Positions 1 to 9,039 of a DNA stretch of 64,000 nt are shown here, piece by piece. This DNA is from JAVJSU01 sp040219275 (GTDB lineage Bacteria > Chloroflexota > Anaerolineae > Aggregatilineales > Phototrophicaceae): contig JAVJSU010000041.1 in NCBI GenBank assembly GCA_040219275.1, positions 62,001 to 126,000 on the forward strand, in the 5' to 3' direction. Every line of letters starts with the position of its first letter. Within the stretch, counting starts at the first letter, position 1. Position numbers and translations under genes: made by a program. The notes beneath the pieces were generated by a model. The model was given only the letters and a program-made list of their open reading frames with translations, searched no databases and was not told where the DNA came from.

Positions 1-265
1 GCCATAGATGCGCGAATGACCCGATTTCCGGCGGTAACTGAGAGAGCACATTGTTTCGTAAGTTTAGCGTCTGGAGTTGTGTGAGTTCCCATAATTCATT
101 CGGTATAGATTCAAGCCCCAGCCCGCTCAAATCGAGCTGTGTTGCGCCTGCCGCACGCGCAATTTGAATCCGTTCCAGCGCAATCGCATACCCATCACGC
201 TCCTGCGCGGATACCGGCAGAACGCCAACAATTAACATGCACATCATAATAATCAACCGTCGCAT
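1..265 (-). CDS. Secreted leucine-rich-repeat protein, N-terminal part (cut by window edge)
   Basis: The first 88 codons read MRRLIIMMCMLIVGVLPVSA, a signal peptide, then QERDGYAIALERIQIARAAGATQLDLSGLGLES and the first LRR units (LQTLNLRNNVLSQLPPEIG). Three ATGs stand in a row (265, 268, 271); I chose 265 because GGAG lies 6 nt upstream of it. The gene begins 13 bp after the stop of the next LRR gene and has the same leader and pre-repeat segment, so the two look like tandem paralogues in one operon. The C-terminus lies outside the window. Function unknown; the LRR fold suggests protein binding outside the membrane. Confidence 0.85.
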   Translation of the reverse strand, partial: MRRLIIMMCMLIVGVLPVSAQERDGYAIALERIQIARAAGATQLDLSGLGLESIPNELWELTQLQTLNLRNNVLSQLPPEIGSFAHLW

Positions 266-278
266 CATCATCTCCGAC

Positions 279-1739
279 TCATGCAAACCGCCAGCGAAAA
301 TAACGCAGAATCACAAACACACTCGCCACGAGCGATAAAAGAGTCGCCAGTACCGTCCCCACCACCTGCATACTCATCCCATACGGCGGGTACGGTTGCG
401 GATGCCTTAAATAATCCCGCACCACATAGATGGATAGATTTTGCTCGTCTTCTTCTGAAGGAGGATAAATCAGGGGATTATGTGCTACGCCAAGCGTCCT
501 TAATTGCTTTAAACGAATAAATGTTATCGGAATCATCGTAATTTGATTATTCGCAAAATTCAGATTTTGTAAGTTTGTCAGATTTCCAATTTCGGGTGGT
601 AAATAAGTGAGTTGATTGCTACCCATTAAAAGAGCCTGTAATCTTGTTAATCGATCCATGTTGCGCGGTAACTCGGTCAATTGATTACCCCCTAAATCAA
701 GTACTTCCAAATGCGATAAATACGTAACTTCATAAGGTAATTGTTGTAACTGATTGCCTCCTACACGCAAATCCTGCAAGTTGATTAGTTGACCGATCTC
801 ATCAGGTAATCGTGTTAATTGATTATTCTCAAGTGAAAACGTTTGAAGATTGATCATGTTCCCAATTTCAGGCGGCAACTGAATTAATTCATTTGTCTGC
901 AAAATAAGCGTTTGTAAAGCAGTTAGATTCCCTATCTCCTGTGGGATTTGAAACAACTGATTGTTGTAAACATAAAGTGTTGTTAGATGCACTAAGTTGC
1001 CGATTGTGGCTGGCAATTGTGTAAGTTGATTGTTCTCTAAAGTAAGATCACTTAGGTTAGATAGGTTGCCGATTTCAGAGGGAATTTGAGACAATTGATT
1101 CGTACCAAGCGTCAGCGTTACTAACGCAGTCAAGTTGCCAATTTCGGCGGGTAAAAGTGTGAGTTGATTGTTTTCTAAAGTTAGGGCTTGTAGATAAGAT
1201 AGGTTGCCGATTTCGGCGGGTAAGTATGTGAGCAAATTATTCTCTAGCGTAAGTGCTTCCAAAGCAGTTAAGTCACCAACTTCGGCTGGCAATTGTGTAA
1301 GTTGATTGTTATTCAGAGTAAGCCTTTGCAACGCGGACAGATGTCCAATTTCAGCAGGCAACTGGGTTAATTGATTTTCATGAATGTAAAGTTCAAGCAG
1401 ATTCGTAAGATTGCCAATTTCAGAGGGTAAGTGAGTCAGTTGGTTGTCACCCAGATAGAGTTCCTGTAAATTGGATAATTCACCGATTTCGTCTGGCAAT
1501 TCTGTAAGTTGGTTGCCCTGTAGATAGAGAATTTCAAGATCAGCTATCTGTAGGACTTCAAGAGGTAGTATCTCTAATCCCAATCCAACCAAGCGAAGAC
1601 TTGTCGCACCCGACTCCCGTGCTTGTTCAATCCGTTCCAGCGCGACATCATAAGGATCACGCACCTGCGCGGACACAGGCGCAACCATCATCAACACCAC
1701 GAAACAGATCAACACCACAAAACCAGCACGCACGGACAT
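279..1739 (-). CDS. Secreted, membrane-anchored leucine-rich-repeat protein
   Basis: This 486-residue protein has a signal peptide (1-24, ending PVSAQ), a short helix-like lead (RDPYDVALERIEQARESGATSLRLVGLGL), and about 16 consecutive 23-residue LRRs of the form LTxLPxEIGNLxxLxxLxLxxNQ (about 54-425). A C-terminal hydrophobic segment (about 458-480) is followed by RYFRWRFA. The topology is an extracytoplasmic solenoid anchored at its C-terminus. Such repeats usually bind proteins; no ligand can be named. The repeats are very regular, as in LRR genes that grow by unit duplication. The partial LRR gene downstream lies 13 bp away. Confidence 0.9.
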   Translation of the reverse strand: MSVRAGFVVLICFVVLMMVAPVSAQVRDPYDVALERIEQARESGATSLRLVGLGLEILPLEVLQIADLEILYLQGNQLTELPDEIGELSNLQELYLGDNQLTHLPSEIGNLTNLLELYIHENQLTQLPAEIGHLSALQRLTLNNNQLTQLPAEVGDLTALEALTLENNLLTYLPAEIGNLSYLQALTLENNQLTLLPAEIGNLTALVTLTLGTNQLSQIPSEIGNLSNLSDLTLENNQLTQLPATIGNLVHLTTLYVYNNQLFQIPQEIGNLTALQTLILQTNELIQLPPEIGNMINLQTFSLENNQLTRLPDEIGQLINLQDLRVGGNQLQQLPYEVTYLSHLEVLDLGGNQLTELPRNMDRLTRLQALLMGSNQLTYLPPEIGNLTNLQNLNFANNQITMIPITFIRLKQLRTLGVAHNPLIYPPSEEDEQNLSIYVVRDYLRHPQPYPPYGMSMQVVGTVLATLLSLVASVFVILRYFRWRFA

Positions 1740-1850
1740 TCGCTGTTCCTCTTAGCAAGTCGAATTATCCGTAGCATAACCGCGAGTGCGTGATTTGGCT
1801 TGTCTGCGTAGGGCAATCAGCGTGGTTACATAGGGGAGTGGTTGAAATTC

Positions 1851-1879
1851 TTGTAGGGGCGCACCTGTTAGGTCGCCCT
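1851..1879. repeat. Small dispersed palindrome, copy a
   Basis: Member of the family with consensus GTAGGGGCGACCT-GCT-AGGTCGCCC. This copy has one extra base in the left arm (GGGGCGCACCT) and loop GTT. It lies in the spacer between the LRR and CheR genes. Confidence 0.7.
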
Positions 1880-1905
1880 TTTACCCGTTTGCTGGCGTGA
1901 CTCCA

Positions 1906-3297
1906 CTATCCCCCCCAGCCAGCAAGTTGTTCACCGACGAGCGTTTTTAAGCGTCCGGCGGTCATGTCGCTGATGTCGGAGATGGGGCTATCCGGCGCGA
2001 GGCTACTGACGGCTTGTTTGGCGTTTTCCCAATGCCTCTGCGCGTTGATGAATAAGCCGCTTTGCGCGTAGAGATTGCCAATCACGAACGAGGCAAGCGG
2101 ATGGTTACGCTGACAATAGAGCGTCGCCTTGAGCGCCTTTTCTGCGTCGTCCATGCGTCCCTCTTCCATATGCAACATCGCCTGTAGATAATGCGCGTCC
2201 GCCGTCAAAGGGTTGATGCTCAATGCCGTGTCGATCTGCGCGAACGCCTCCGCGTGTTCATGACGATTAGCATACACATAACCGAGCATGACATGAAATT
2301 CGGGATTCGCCGGATGTGCGCCGATCAACGAGACCAGCAGGCGTTCCGCTTCGTCATACTGCTCTTCTTTGATGGCAGTCATCGCCCCATCGAGCGAGGC
2401 ATTTTCTAGCTGAACTTTCTTGATGGGTTGCGTCGCCAATTTATCATGCTGTTTGACGGCGAATTCGCCCGGTTTGAGCTTGAGTTTCTCTGACGGTTTC
2501 TGATAAACAGGTGCGCCGGGGAAGAGATGGGTGAGCCATTGGGCGCGTTTATCACGGATCGCCTCCGCTTGACCGAGCAATAACCACCCGCCCGGCATCA
2601 ACGCGTTATAAAAGATAGACTCTGCCTGTCCCGCCGCTTTATGGCTGAAATAGAGCAGGACGTTACGACACATGAGGATGTCGCATTGGGGCAGAGGCGC
2701 ACCTTTGAGCACATTGCTTGCGCGAAAGGTCACCATCTCGCGGATATGCGGCTTGATCTGTAAGCCGTCGTTGGCAGGGTCAAAATAGAGATTCTGGAAA
2801 TCAATATCGGTATGCCGGAACGCCCATTTGCGATAAATGCCGTGACGCGCCGCTTTGAGTGAACTCTCGTTTAAATCCGTGCCGATCAAGCGGATCGTCC
2901 AGTCGCTCAGGTCGGGCAAGGTTTCATAGAGGGTGATCGCCAGTGAATACGGTTCCTCGCCACTCGCACAGCCCACGCTCCAGATGTTCAGGTGCAAATC
3001 ACCACTCGCCCGCCGTTTCTCGATAATCTGTGGCAGAACATGATTTCTGAGCAGGTTAAAGTGGGTTTCCTCGCGCCGAAAATAGGTTTCGCCAATCGTC
3101 AACGCACGGATCAATGCCTGCCACTCCTCGGATGTTTCGCGGGTGTTCCGCAGACGTTCCAGATAAGCGTGTATATCGCGCTCGCCAAATTCACGGAGCA
3201 AGGTGGTCAGATCGGCGTTGAATTGGGTGCGTGCGGCAAGACCGATACGCTCCTCGATGATGTCGCTGGCTTCAATTACGGGTGATCGATACGGCAT
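1906..3297 (-). CDS. CheR-type protein-glutamate methyltransferase with C-terminal TPR repeats
   Basis: A SAM-dependent methyltransferase of the CheR family, which methylates glutamates on chemoreceptors or receptor-like proteins. Numbering from the ATG at 3297: N-terminal all-helical CheR domain, GETYFRR at 69-75, SAM motif SVGCASGEEPYS at 107-118, GTDLN at about 139, and CRNVLLYF at 210-217. From about residue 300 come three or so TPR-like repeats (AHPANPEFHVMLGYVYANRHEHAEA, INPLTADAHYLQAMLHMEEGRMDDA). A TTG ten codons upstream is an alternative start; neither has a clear ribosome site. No other chemotaxis gene is in the window, so the target may be a non-chemotaxis signalling protein. Confidence 0.88.
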   Translation of the reverse strand: MPYRSPVIEASDIIEERIGLAARTQFNADLTTLLREFGERDIHAYLERLRNTRETSEEWQALIRALTIGETYFRREETHFNLLRNHVLPQIIEKRRASGDLHLNIWSVGCASGEEPYSLAITLYETLPDLSDWTIRLIGTDLNESSLKAARHGIYRKWAFRHTDIDFQNLYFDPANDGLQIKPHIREMVTFRASNVLKGAPLPQCDILMCRNVLLYFSHKAAGQAESIFYNALMPGGWLLLGQAEAIRDKRAQWLTHLFPGAPVYQKPSEKLKLKPGEFAVKQHDKLATQPIKKVQLENASLDGAMTAIKEEQYDEAERLLVSLIGAHPANPEFHVMLGYVYANRHEHAEAFAQIDTALSINPLTADAHYLQAMLHMEEGRMDDAEKALKATLYCQRNHPLASFVIGNLYAQSGLFINAQRHWENAKQAVSSLAPDSPISDISDMTAGRLKTLVGEQLAGWGG

Positions 3298-3412
3298 AGA
3301 GTGTGAATATCCGGTTACGAATGGCAATCTTTTGGTCTCAGGAAATAATTTCGAGCTTTGTCTTTAATCTTACGCTAGCCATGTAGATCAGACCTAATCG
3401 TAGATCGGACCT

Positions 3413-3452
3413 CCCCCTCTCTAACTTTTGGAGAGGGGGCTGGGGGTGAGGT
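3413..3452. repeat. Pyrimidine/purine stem repeat with GGGGGtGAGG tail
   Basis: Nine-base arms CCCCCTCTC and GAGAGGGGG flank a short loop, followed by ctgggggtgaggt. The same G-rich tail recurs near 6940, 33629, 33861, 62783 and 63016, so it is a dispersed family, and it is the target of the two MITE-like insertions. Confidence 0.6.
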
Positions 3453-3462
3453 AAATGACTGT

Positions 3463-4377
3463 CTACTGTCCCAACCGCTCTAACACTTCGGCGAAGCGCA
3501 CAAAACCGGCGGCAACTTCCGACGAAAATTCCGGCATCCGGGACGCGGCACGGAAGCCATTAACGATCACCTGCAAGTCATCATCTGCCATCGCGCCGAT
3601 TAAGCTAGATACGGTGATATTGCCTGCTGTCGGTGACGGAATGGTGGATGCACTGGGGTCAGCATCTGCCACAAATTCCGGCGGGGCAGGCATAAAATCA
3701 GCGGAGTCGGTGGATGCAGTGGATGCGCTAATGTCATCATTCGGGACAAATTCCGGTGGCGCAGGGACGAATGTTTCGCTAATTGCATCATCGGGTTTTC
3801 CGACGATCACGGGCGTGCCATAATCTGCCGGAACGTCTAATAATTCGATGCTCTTGATGTGAATTTCTCCGGCGGTGGAGGGATGGATGCTCCTGAAGAT
3901 CAAGCCGAAATCGACGACAATATCGTTGACCGCTTCAACAACAAACAGGGCTTCTTCATCCGCGCCCCAACGATTTTGATAGGTGCTTTCCCACACGCTT
4001 TCCACCTGATAGCCCTGATCGTTAAACAGAAAACGCCACTGAATATGACTAAAGCCATCTTCGGGTGGCGGCGTTTGATGGAATGCCATATTGACGTTGA
4101 ATAGTGCCTTCGCCAAATAACGCTGACCGCCGCGCAACTGAACACCGCGCTGAACATAACCGCCTTCCCATTTCATGAAGCCTGCCGCTAAACCATAGCC
4201 CACATCCCGATGAAAGCTGGCGGGTACTTCGTCGGGATCATCAGAATTGACGTGCCACGAAATTTGTTCCCACCCATCGGGATATTCCACCGGACGCTGG
4301 TTGTTCGCTCTGTCGGTATGCACCCGATTAAGTGTGAATCCGGCAAGGGTCGGGTTATGCAGAATGTTATTAAACAT
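3463..4377 (-). CDS. Hypothetical protein with Pro/Ala/Ser repeats
   Basis: A 304-residue protein not assigned to a family. The first ~180 residues look like a beta-rich ligand-binding domain (many Trp and aromatic residues: HIQWRFLFNDQGYQVESVWEST, GEIHIKSIELLDVP), reminiscent of carbohydrate-binding-like jelly rolls, but this is only a resemblance. A low-complexity linker with a duplicated motif (PAPPEFVxxxD-SAST, about 209 and 232) leads to a small helical tail (VIVNGFRAASRMPEFSSEVAAGFVRFAEVLERL). No signal peptide is evident. The start is supported by GAGGAT 8 nt upstream. It stands alone between the sigma operon and cheR. Confidence 0.75.
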   Translation of the reverse strand: MFNNILHNPTLAGFTLNRVHTDRANNQRPVEYPDGWEQISWHVNSDDPDEVPASFHRDVGYGLAAGFMKWEGGYVQRGVQLRGGQRYLAKALFNVNMAFHQTPPPEDGFSHIQWRFLFNDQGYQVESVWESTYQNRWGADEEALFVVEAVNDIVVDFGLIFRSIHPSTAGEIHIKSIELLDVPADYGTPVIVGKPDDAISETFVPAPPEFVPNDDISASTASTDSADFMPAPPEFVADADPSASTIPSPTAGNITVSSLIGAMADDDLQVIVNGFRAASRMPEFSSEVAAGFVRFAEVLERLGQ

Positions 4378-4573
4378 GATCTGATCCTCTGGGTGAACGA
4401 ATAGTCTCCCTTTATCTTACATGGATTTTTGATTCTCGACCTTAACATAATCCAGCAAAGATGGTTTGTTCATATAAAGTCACCCGCCTTAAGTACGAGT
4501 TTTTGGGAAACAAGTGCCTGCCAGTTAAAGTCCTTCGCCCCTTGTGGGAGAAGGATTTAGGATGAGGGGTATT

Positions 4574-4605
4574 AAAAACGGGACACATCGTCTTGATATA
4601 TCCCG
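4574..4605 (-). terminator. Intrinsic terminator of the sigma/membrane-protein operon
   Basis: On the minus strand an 11-bp stem (CGGGATATATC / GATGTGTCCCG, two G-U pairs, 5-nt loop) is followed by TTTTT. It lies 31 bp after the stop of the upstream CDS. Confidence 0.8.
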
Positions 4606-4635
4606 TCGTAAATCGCGATTTATGGGCGTGAGGGC

Positions 4636-6117
4636 TTAGTTTCCACCGCCACCACCACCGCCACCTTCGGCGAGTTGCGTCATGAAGAGTGGTTGCCAGC
4701 GGGCGATGTCCTCCGTCGCATAGCGTGACCCCTCGCGGAAGGTCGCCATACCAGAAATCACCGAGCCGTTTCTGCTGACCATATCCTGCACCGTTTCTAC
4801 GGGCATATAAACAATCACCAGCATATTTTCTGCGATGAGCGTCCCCTGCGGAATATCCAACCCGGCGATGACCACCGGCAGATAATCGTAATTACTCATC
4901 AAGGCGTTGACATCCGGTACAACCGTCGGGATAATCGTCACTTCCAGACGACCTATGGGCGTGGCGGTCACAATCATCTGTGAATTGGGGATGCCGGGAC
5001 ACGCTGTACCCACCTCGGTGATTGCCTCCATCATCACCCATCCGCTGATCTGAGCATCATCAATATCAGCGCGAATGCGATACCAGATCATCCCGTCCGC
5101 GCTCCGTAACATCTCAAACACACCAGCAGTAGCCCCTTCCGGTAACGTGCCGATGGCGACACTTGATTGTTGATCGGGCATGTTGCGAACCCGCGTACCG
5201 CCAGTATTGTCCAGCGGAGTCACAATGCAGATTTGTGGCGGTGTGGTCGTCGGCATCACCGTCGGCTGTAGGTTGCTTGTTTCTGCGGTGACAGTGGCAA
5301 CCGCGTTGCCGTCTGCGTCGTAGAGTGTAACGGCTCGACCTGGATCATGGAAAAGAGCGCTCGTTAAGCCCCAGTAATAATTGACGGGGGTATCTGTGCC
5401 ACTTGTTGAGTTTACAATGACCGTTCCATCGCTAAAAAGCATTGTATCCCGTACAAAGTCGTACGATTGCCCCAAGCCATTGCTCAATGCCCAGCCATTT
5501 AAATCGAGCGTGTTACCAAGGTTGCGTATGATGAAGGCTTCGTTTCTAAGTTCGCCAGCATTCTGTACTGAGAATTCAATCGGTGCATTGGTCATGGTTA
5601 CAGGTGTGCTGGTCGGCACAACGGAGGCAACCATCGTCGGTGATGCCACCTGTGTGCTGTTGATCTGTGCCGCGTAGGGTGTATTGTCTCCTTCGGGCAG
5701 GCTACGAATCGCAATCATCACAGCGATCCCCAGAATCATCGCCAGAGTCGCCGCTACAAGAGTCAGCGGGAAGGTCTGGCGTTTTTTTTGTGTTTGTGGA
5801 AAGTGTGGTGTCCGATAATCCTCAAATTGCGTGTAATCAGTCATGGTTGTTGTCTCGTCAAAAAAGGTGTTCCGGTTGTGATTATGTTCCTGAACATGAT
5901 GCCCACCTGCCGCCGTTTCGTATGCCGCACCATGATGTGCGACTTCTGCCAATACCTGTGACCAGACCCGCGTTCGCCGTAGCGATTGCGATTCCGCCAA
6001 TTTGCGGGCAAAATCCGCCATATCGCCGTCTAAATCCGCCGGTGGCTGGGCATCAGGGTTGTGTTTAAGGCTTTCAACATACTGCGTGAGCAGATGCGCT
6101 TGTTGGCTTTCACGCAT
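4636..6117 (-). CDS. Membrane partner of ECF sigma factor (putative anti-sigma) with LTD-like, SH3-like and SAF-like modules
   Basis: A 493-residue protein. The cytoplasmic N-terminus (about 1-115) is followed by one TM helix (about 117-138) and a Thr/Pro-rich linker. Then come a Lamin-tail-like beta domain (about 180-280, RNEAFIIRNLGNTLDLNGWALSN), a bacterial SH3-like domain (about 298-375, CIVTPLDNTGGTRVRNMPD...SGWVMMEAI) and a SAF-like module (about 413-475, IAGLDIPQGTLIAENML). The tail is poly-Gly. The start overlaps the sigma stop as TGATG, so translation is coupled; a TTG one codon earlier, 6 nt after GGAGG, is an alternative. Its position argues for anti-sigma function, but no zinc anti-sigma motif (HxxxCxxC) is present. 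The extracellular modules suggest wall or envelope sensing (inference). Confidence 0.8.
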   Translation of the reverse strand: MRESQQAHLLTQYVESLKHNPDAQPPADLDGDMADFARKLAESQSLRRTRVWSQVLAEVAHHGAAYETAAGGHHVQEHNHNRNTFFDETTTMTDYTQFEDYRTPHFPQTQKKRQTFPLTLVAATLAMILGIAVMIAIRSLPEGDNTPYAAQINSTQVASPTMVASVVPTSTPVTMTNAPIEFSVQNAGELRNEAFIIRNLGNTLDLNGWALSNGLGQSYDFVRDTMLFSDGTVIVNSTSGTDTPVNYYWGLTSALFHDPGRAVTLYDADGNAVATVTAETSNLQPTVMPTTTPPQICIVTPLDNTGGTRVRNMPDQQSSVAIGTLPEGATAGVFEMLRSADGMIWYRIRADIDDAQISGWVMMEAITEVGTACPGIPNSQMIVTATPIGRLEVTIIPTVVPDVNALMSNYDYLPVVIAGLDIPQGTLIAENMLVIVYMPVETVQDMVSRNGSVISGMATFREGSRYATEDIARWQPLFMTQLAEGGGGGGGGN

Positions 6118-6701
6118 CAAAGAGTTCCTCCAATTCTAAGCAGGTATTGCTGGCGTAGGCTTTTTACAATCCGGTGAAACTCCACGCGGACGGCATTGGC
6201 ACTTTTGTTCAGGCGTTGCCCCACATCTTCTGAGGTAAGTTCGGTATTCAATACCAGAAGAAGCAGGGTACGCTTGTCTTGTGGTAAAGCGTGGACGAGT
6301 TCGTTCAGCAGGCGTTTATCCGCATCAAAGTCGAACAAGTCCTCAATTGGTGTGTCGCGTTCATCGGCGAAATCAAAGGCATCTATCGGCACGACGGTGC
6401 GATATTTACGATAGTATCCCGCCACGCTATTACGGGCGATTGCATATAACCATGCAGAAAATGTGCCTAACGATGGATTAAAATTCGGCAAGCTCTTGAT
6501 CGCCTGCACAAATACCTGACTGCACAGGTCTTCCGCTGTTTGCGGATCGTTGACCCGGCGAGCACAGAAATGATAAATCCGATCAACGTAGCGCTCATAA
6601 AGGGGTGCGAAGTGTTCCGCGTTGGTGAGCGCCTGTTGAATGAGAACAAGCTCATCGCGTTCATCTGCATCGTAACTCAGTGTCTTAACCTGTCGTATCA
6701 C
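6117..6701 (-). CDS. RNA polymerase ECF sigma factor
   Basis: This 194-residue sigma-70 family protein has region 2 at about 30-95 (FAPLYERYVDRIYHFCARRVNDPQTAEDLCSQVFVQAI, then GTFSAWLYAIARNSVAGYYRK) and region 4 at about 128-182 (LPQDKRTLLLLVLNTELTSEDVGQRLNKSANAVRVEFHRIVKSL), with no region 1.1 or 3. That is the ECF architecture. It starts at GTG with GGAG 6 nt upstream. The next gene in the operon is its likely membrane-bound regulator. Its own promoter was not identified. Confidence 0.93.
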   Translation of the reverse strand: MIRQVKTLSYDADERDELVLIQQALTNAEHFAPLYERYVDRIYHFCARRVNDPQTAEDLCSQVFVQAIKSLPNFNPSLGTFSAWLYAIARNSVAGYYRKYRTVVPIDAFDFADERDTPIEDLFDFDADKRLLNELVHALPQDKRTLLLLVLNTELTSEDVGQRLNKSANAVRVEFHRIVKSLRQQYLLRIGGTL

Positions 6702-6798
6702 AGTGATCTCCGTAGCGCACTACACAAATGACTTTGCATAACGCGCATTAGTGTTACACCATTGGTCGGAATTCACCTCAATAACGGGAAGATAAAAC

Positions 6799-6821
6799 AA
6801 AAAAGCGCCCTAAAAGACGCT
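6799..6821 (-). terminator. Intrinsic terminator of the metallophosphoesterase gene
   Basis: On the minus strand AGCGTC...GGGCGCT forms a short stem followed by TTTTTTG. It sits between the phosphoesterase stop and the sigma gene start. This 330-bp gap otherwise holds only the C/G-rich repeat listed next. Confidence 0.6.
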
Positions 6822-6863
6822 CCGTTGGTGATATTTGCCCATCCGTAAATTGGAGTGTGAAAG

Positions 6864-6961
6864 CAATCCCCCTCTAAATCTCCCCCCGATTCCTTCGCAA
6901 GGGGAGACTTGCAAAACTCCCCCTCATTGCGAAGCGGGGAGGGGGTTGGGGGGAGGGGATT
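6864..6961. repeat. C-rich/G-rich dispersed repeat with inverted ends
   Basis: About 98 bp begins AATCCCCCTC and ends GAGGGGATT, with further C-rich and G-rich blocks that can pair (CCCCTCATTGCGAAGCGGGG; GCAAGGGGAGACTTGC). The GGGGGTTGGGGGGAGGGG part belongs to the same G-rich family as 3413 and the MITE target sites. Confidence 0.55.
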
Positions 6962-7031
6962 TTTTTACCGCCCTCTGATTCCGTGAAAGAGCACTATTGC
7001 ACCCTACGTTTTAAGCTCATTTGCTCTCTAT

Positions 7032-7835
7032 CTAACCAGCCTGTTGCCGCAATGTGCGCTCAAGATGTGCAGGATCAGGATGTCCGGTGGTGGTTGCATC
7101 CGTGATTGCCGCTTCTACATCATAATCCACCGAGCGCATGTCTACCGTCACGCTGATTTCTTGCTTGCCGTTTTCTTCACCGTTATCTTCAAACGTAAAC
7201 AACGCCCATTGTGCCTTGCCCGGCATATCAAACGAAAAACCGACACTGCCCACGTTGATGATGCGCCAATTTTCCACCTGACGATCCATCTGCACATGGA
7301 TATGCCCGCCAATCGCCAGCCGACCCTCACGGTCGAGTAGGGCATCCGCCGCTTGCTCATCGGGGGTATCAGGGCGGAGCATGGCTTCATCATCGCCGGG
7401 GATCGCATGATAGCCGATGACCCAGCCGAAACCCTTCACCGGCACAGCCGTCTCCCGTCCCAGAATCTTATTGAGAAATTCGTAATCTTCCCATGACAGT
7501 TGGGCGACATTCCAATTTAGAATAGCATCGCGCCGTTGCAATTCTTCCGCAAATCCGGCAAGACCATCTGCATCTTCTTTCGGGCGAATTTTGAAGCGTT
7601 CCCCCGTGACGAGATAGCGGTCTGTGTTGCCACCGATGACGTGAAACTTCTCTTTGCCGTGTGCCTCTCGCAAGTCACGCACCCGCGCAACACATTCTGA
7701 CGGACGCGGACCGAACGCCGCAATATCCCCCAAACACCAGATTAAATCGACCTCGCCAACAGACTCTAAATCCGCGAGGCAGGCTTCTAAAGCGACCAGA
7801 TTACCATGAATATCGGAGAACACCGCCAGTTTCAT
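7032..7835 (-). CDS. Calcineurin-like metallophosphoesterase (YfcE/MJ0936-like)
   Basis: A 267-residue two-metal phosphoesterase. Metal-ligand motifs appear in the usual order: FSDIHGN (D8, H10), CLGDIAAFGP (D37), GGNTDR, GYHAIPGD, GGHIHVQM, then INVGSVGFSFD. The family hydrolyses phosphodiesters or phosphoproteins; the substrate here cannot be read from sequence. An AGAGGG site about 9 nt before ATG supports the start. It is monocistronic with its own downstream terminator. Confidence 0.9.
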   Translation of the reverse strand: MKLAVFSDIHGNLVALEACLADLESVGEVDLIWCLGDIAAFGPRPSECVARVRDLREAHGKEKFHVIGGNTDRYLVTGERFKIRPKEDADGLAGFAEELQRRDAILNWNVAQLSWEDYEFLNKILGRETAVPVKGFGWVIGYHAIPGDDEAMLRPDTPDEQAADALLDREGRLAIGGHIHVQMDRQVENWRIINVGSVGFSFDMPGKAQWALFTFEDNGEENGKQEISVTVDMRSVDYDVEAAITDATTTGHPDPAHLERTLRQQAG

Positions 7836-8114
7836 AATTGGCTATCCCTCTTGCTTATATGGGTTGTAAATTGCTTGAATACATTGACATTTGCGAACAA
7901 ATATCAAAATCTTTACTGTGCTGTGAATTTTATTAGCTCATATTACGCAGAAGTTGCTTAATCACGAATCTGTCAAGAATGGTTGGTTCACATCAGTGCA
8001 TAGTATCAAGTTATCAAGTGAGAAAAACTGTCAACTGATGACTGTAAACTGTGAACTTAATCAACTTAAAACTGATTGTTGCGAATAATCCCACAACATC
8101 TTAAAGGTCGTGAA

Positions 8115-8825
8115 TCAGGTGATATTGTAATCCGCAACATAGAAGACCGCGCCTACTTTCCGCGCAATCGCCTGTGAAGCGAGATTATCCCATGACGTGC
8201 CGTAAAGCGGCAGTCGTCCACTTGCCCGAACAGCCTCCATCCAACCGCGCACTGCATTGGTCGCATACCCGTGTCCGCGATGAGTCTCCGCAGTATAGAC
8301 ACCAGCCTCCGCCACTTTAGGCGTGATTCGCGCACAGAAGCAAACCGCGACAGCCTCATCATTAACAACCGTTGCCGCTACCGGAGAACAATCCGCTAGT
8401 TCCGTTAACAACCAGTCGAAATGCGTTTCCACCACCGATAGATTTTCCGGCGTTATCATCACTGAATCATGTGGTTGATTGGTCGGGAGATAATAGCCGG
8501 GTCCCGAAAATGTGCTGACAATCGGCATATGTGTTTGCAGTAATCGGGTGTATTCATCTGCGTGATGAGGTGGCTCAGTGTGAACGGTCAGGACAGGTTC
8601 ACTCGCCGCCAGTCGCTCCAGTTCGGCAGTAAGTTCGGGTGGAAGGTCATAGCGTGTTCGCCAAAGATTGCCCGATTTAGAACGAGATAACACAAACCGT
8701 GCCGCCGGATTCGGATTACTCTGCTCATTTATACGGAGCAATCTACCATTTTCGTCATGCACAAAAAGTGCTTCTACTTGCAACTGAATCAGGTCTTTTT
8801 CGTTGTAGATAATTTTTGTCGCCAC
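8115..8825 (-). CDS. GNAT-family N-acetyltransferase
   Basis: A 236-residue protein whose C-terminal half carries the GNAT core. The acetyl-CoA pyrophosphate loop is TAETHRGHGYATNAVRGWMEAVR (about 177-199), followed by LYGTSWDNLASQAIARKVGAVF, the usual final alpha-beta element. The N-terminal half (about 1-120) is a degenerate GNAT-like or substrate domain with LSRSKSGNLWRTRYDLPPEL. The gene starts at GTG with AAGGAT just upstream. The substrate is unknown. Confidence 0.85.
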   Translation of the reverse strand: MATKIIYNEKDLIQLQVEALFVHDENGRLLRINEQSNPNPAARFVLSRSKSGNLWRTRYDLPPELTAELERLAASEPVLTVHTEPPHHADEYTRLLQTHMPIVSTFSGPGYYLPTNQPHDSVMITPENLSVVETHFDWLLTELADCSPVAATVVNDEAVAVCFCARITPKVAEAGVYTAETHRGHGYATNAVRGWMEAVRASGRLPLYGTSWDNLASQAIARKVGAVFYVADYNIT

Positions 8826-9039
8826 TCGTATCCTTACAACCCTTCACATTATATTATGCAATTCTCTGATACTTATCCAGTCACAAAAATGTGATTCGCG
8901 GAGGGGATTATTTTCTCAAACGGCAATAGGCTATCTAAGCAGGTCACATACTCTAATTATCTAAAAACTGACTACTGTGACCTGTCAACTTCCAACTTCA
9001 TATTAACACATTCGACCCGTTCAGGCATCTCATCGCGGA

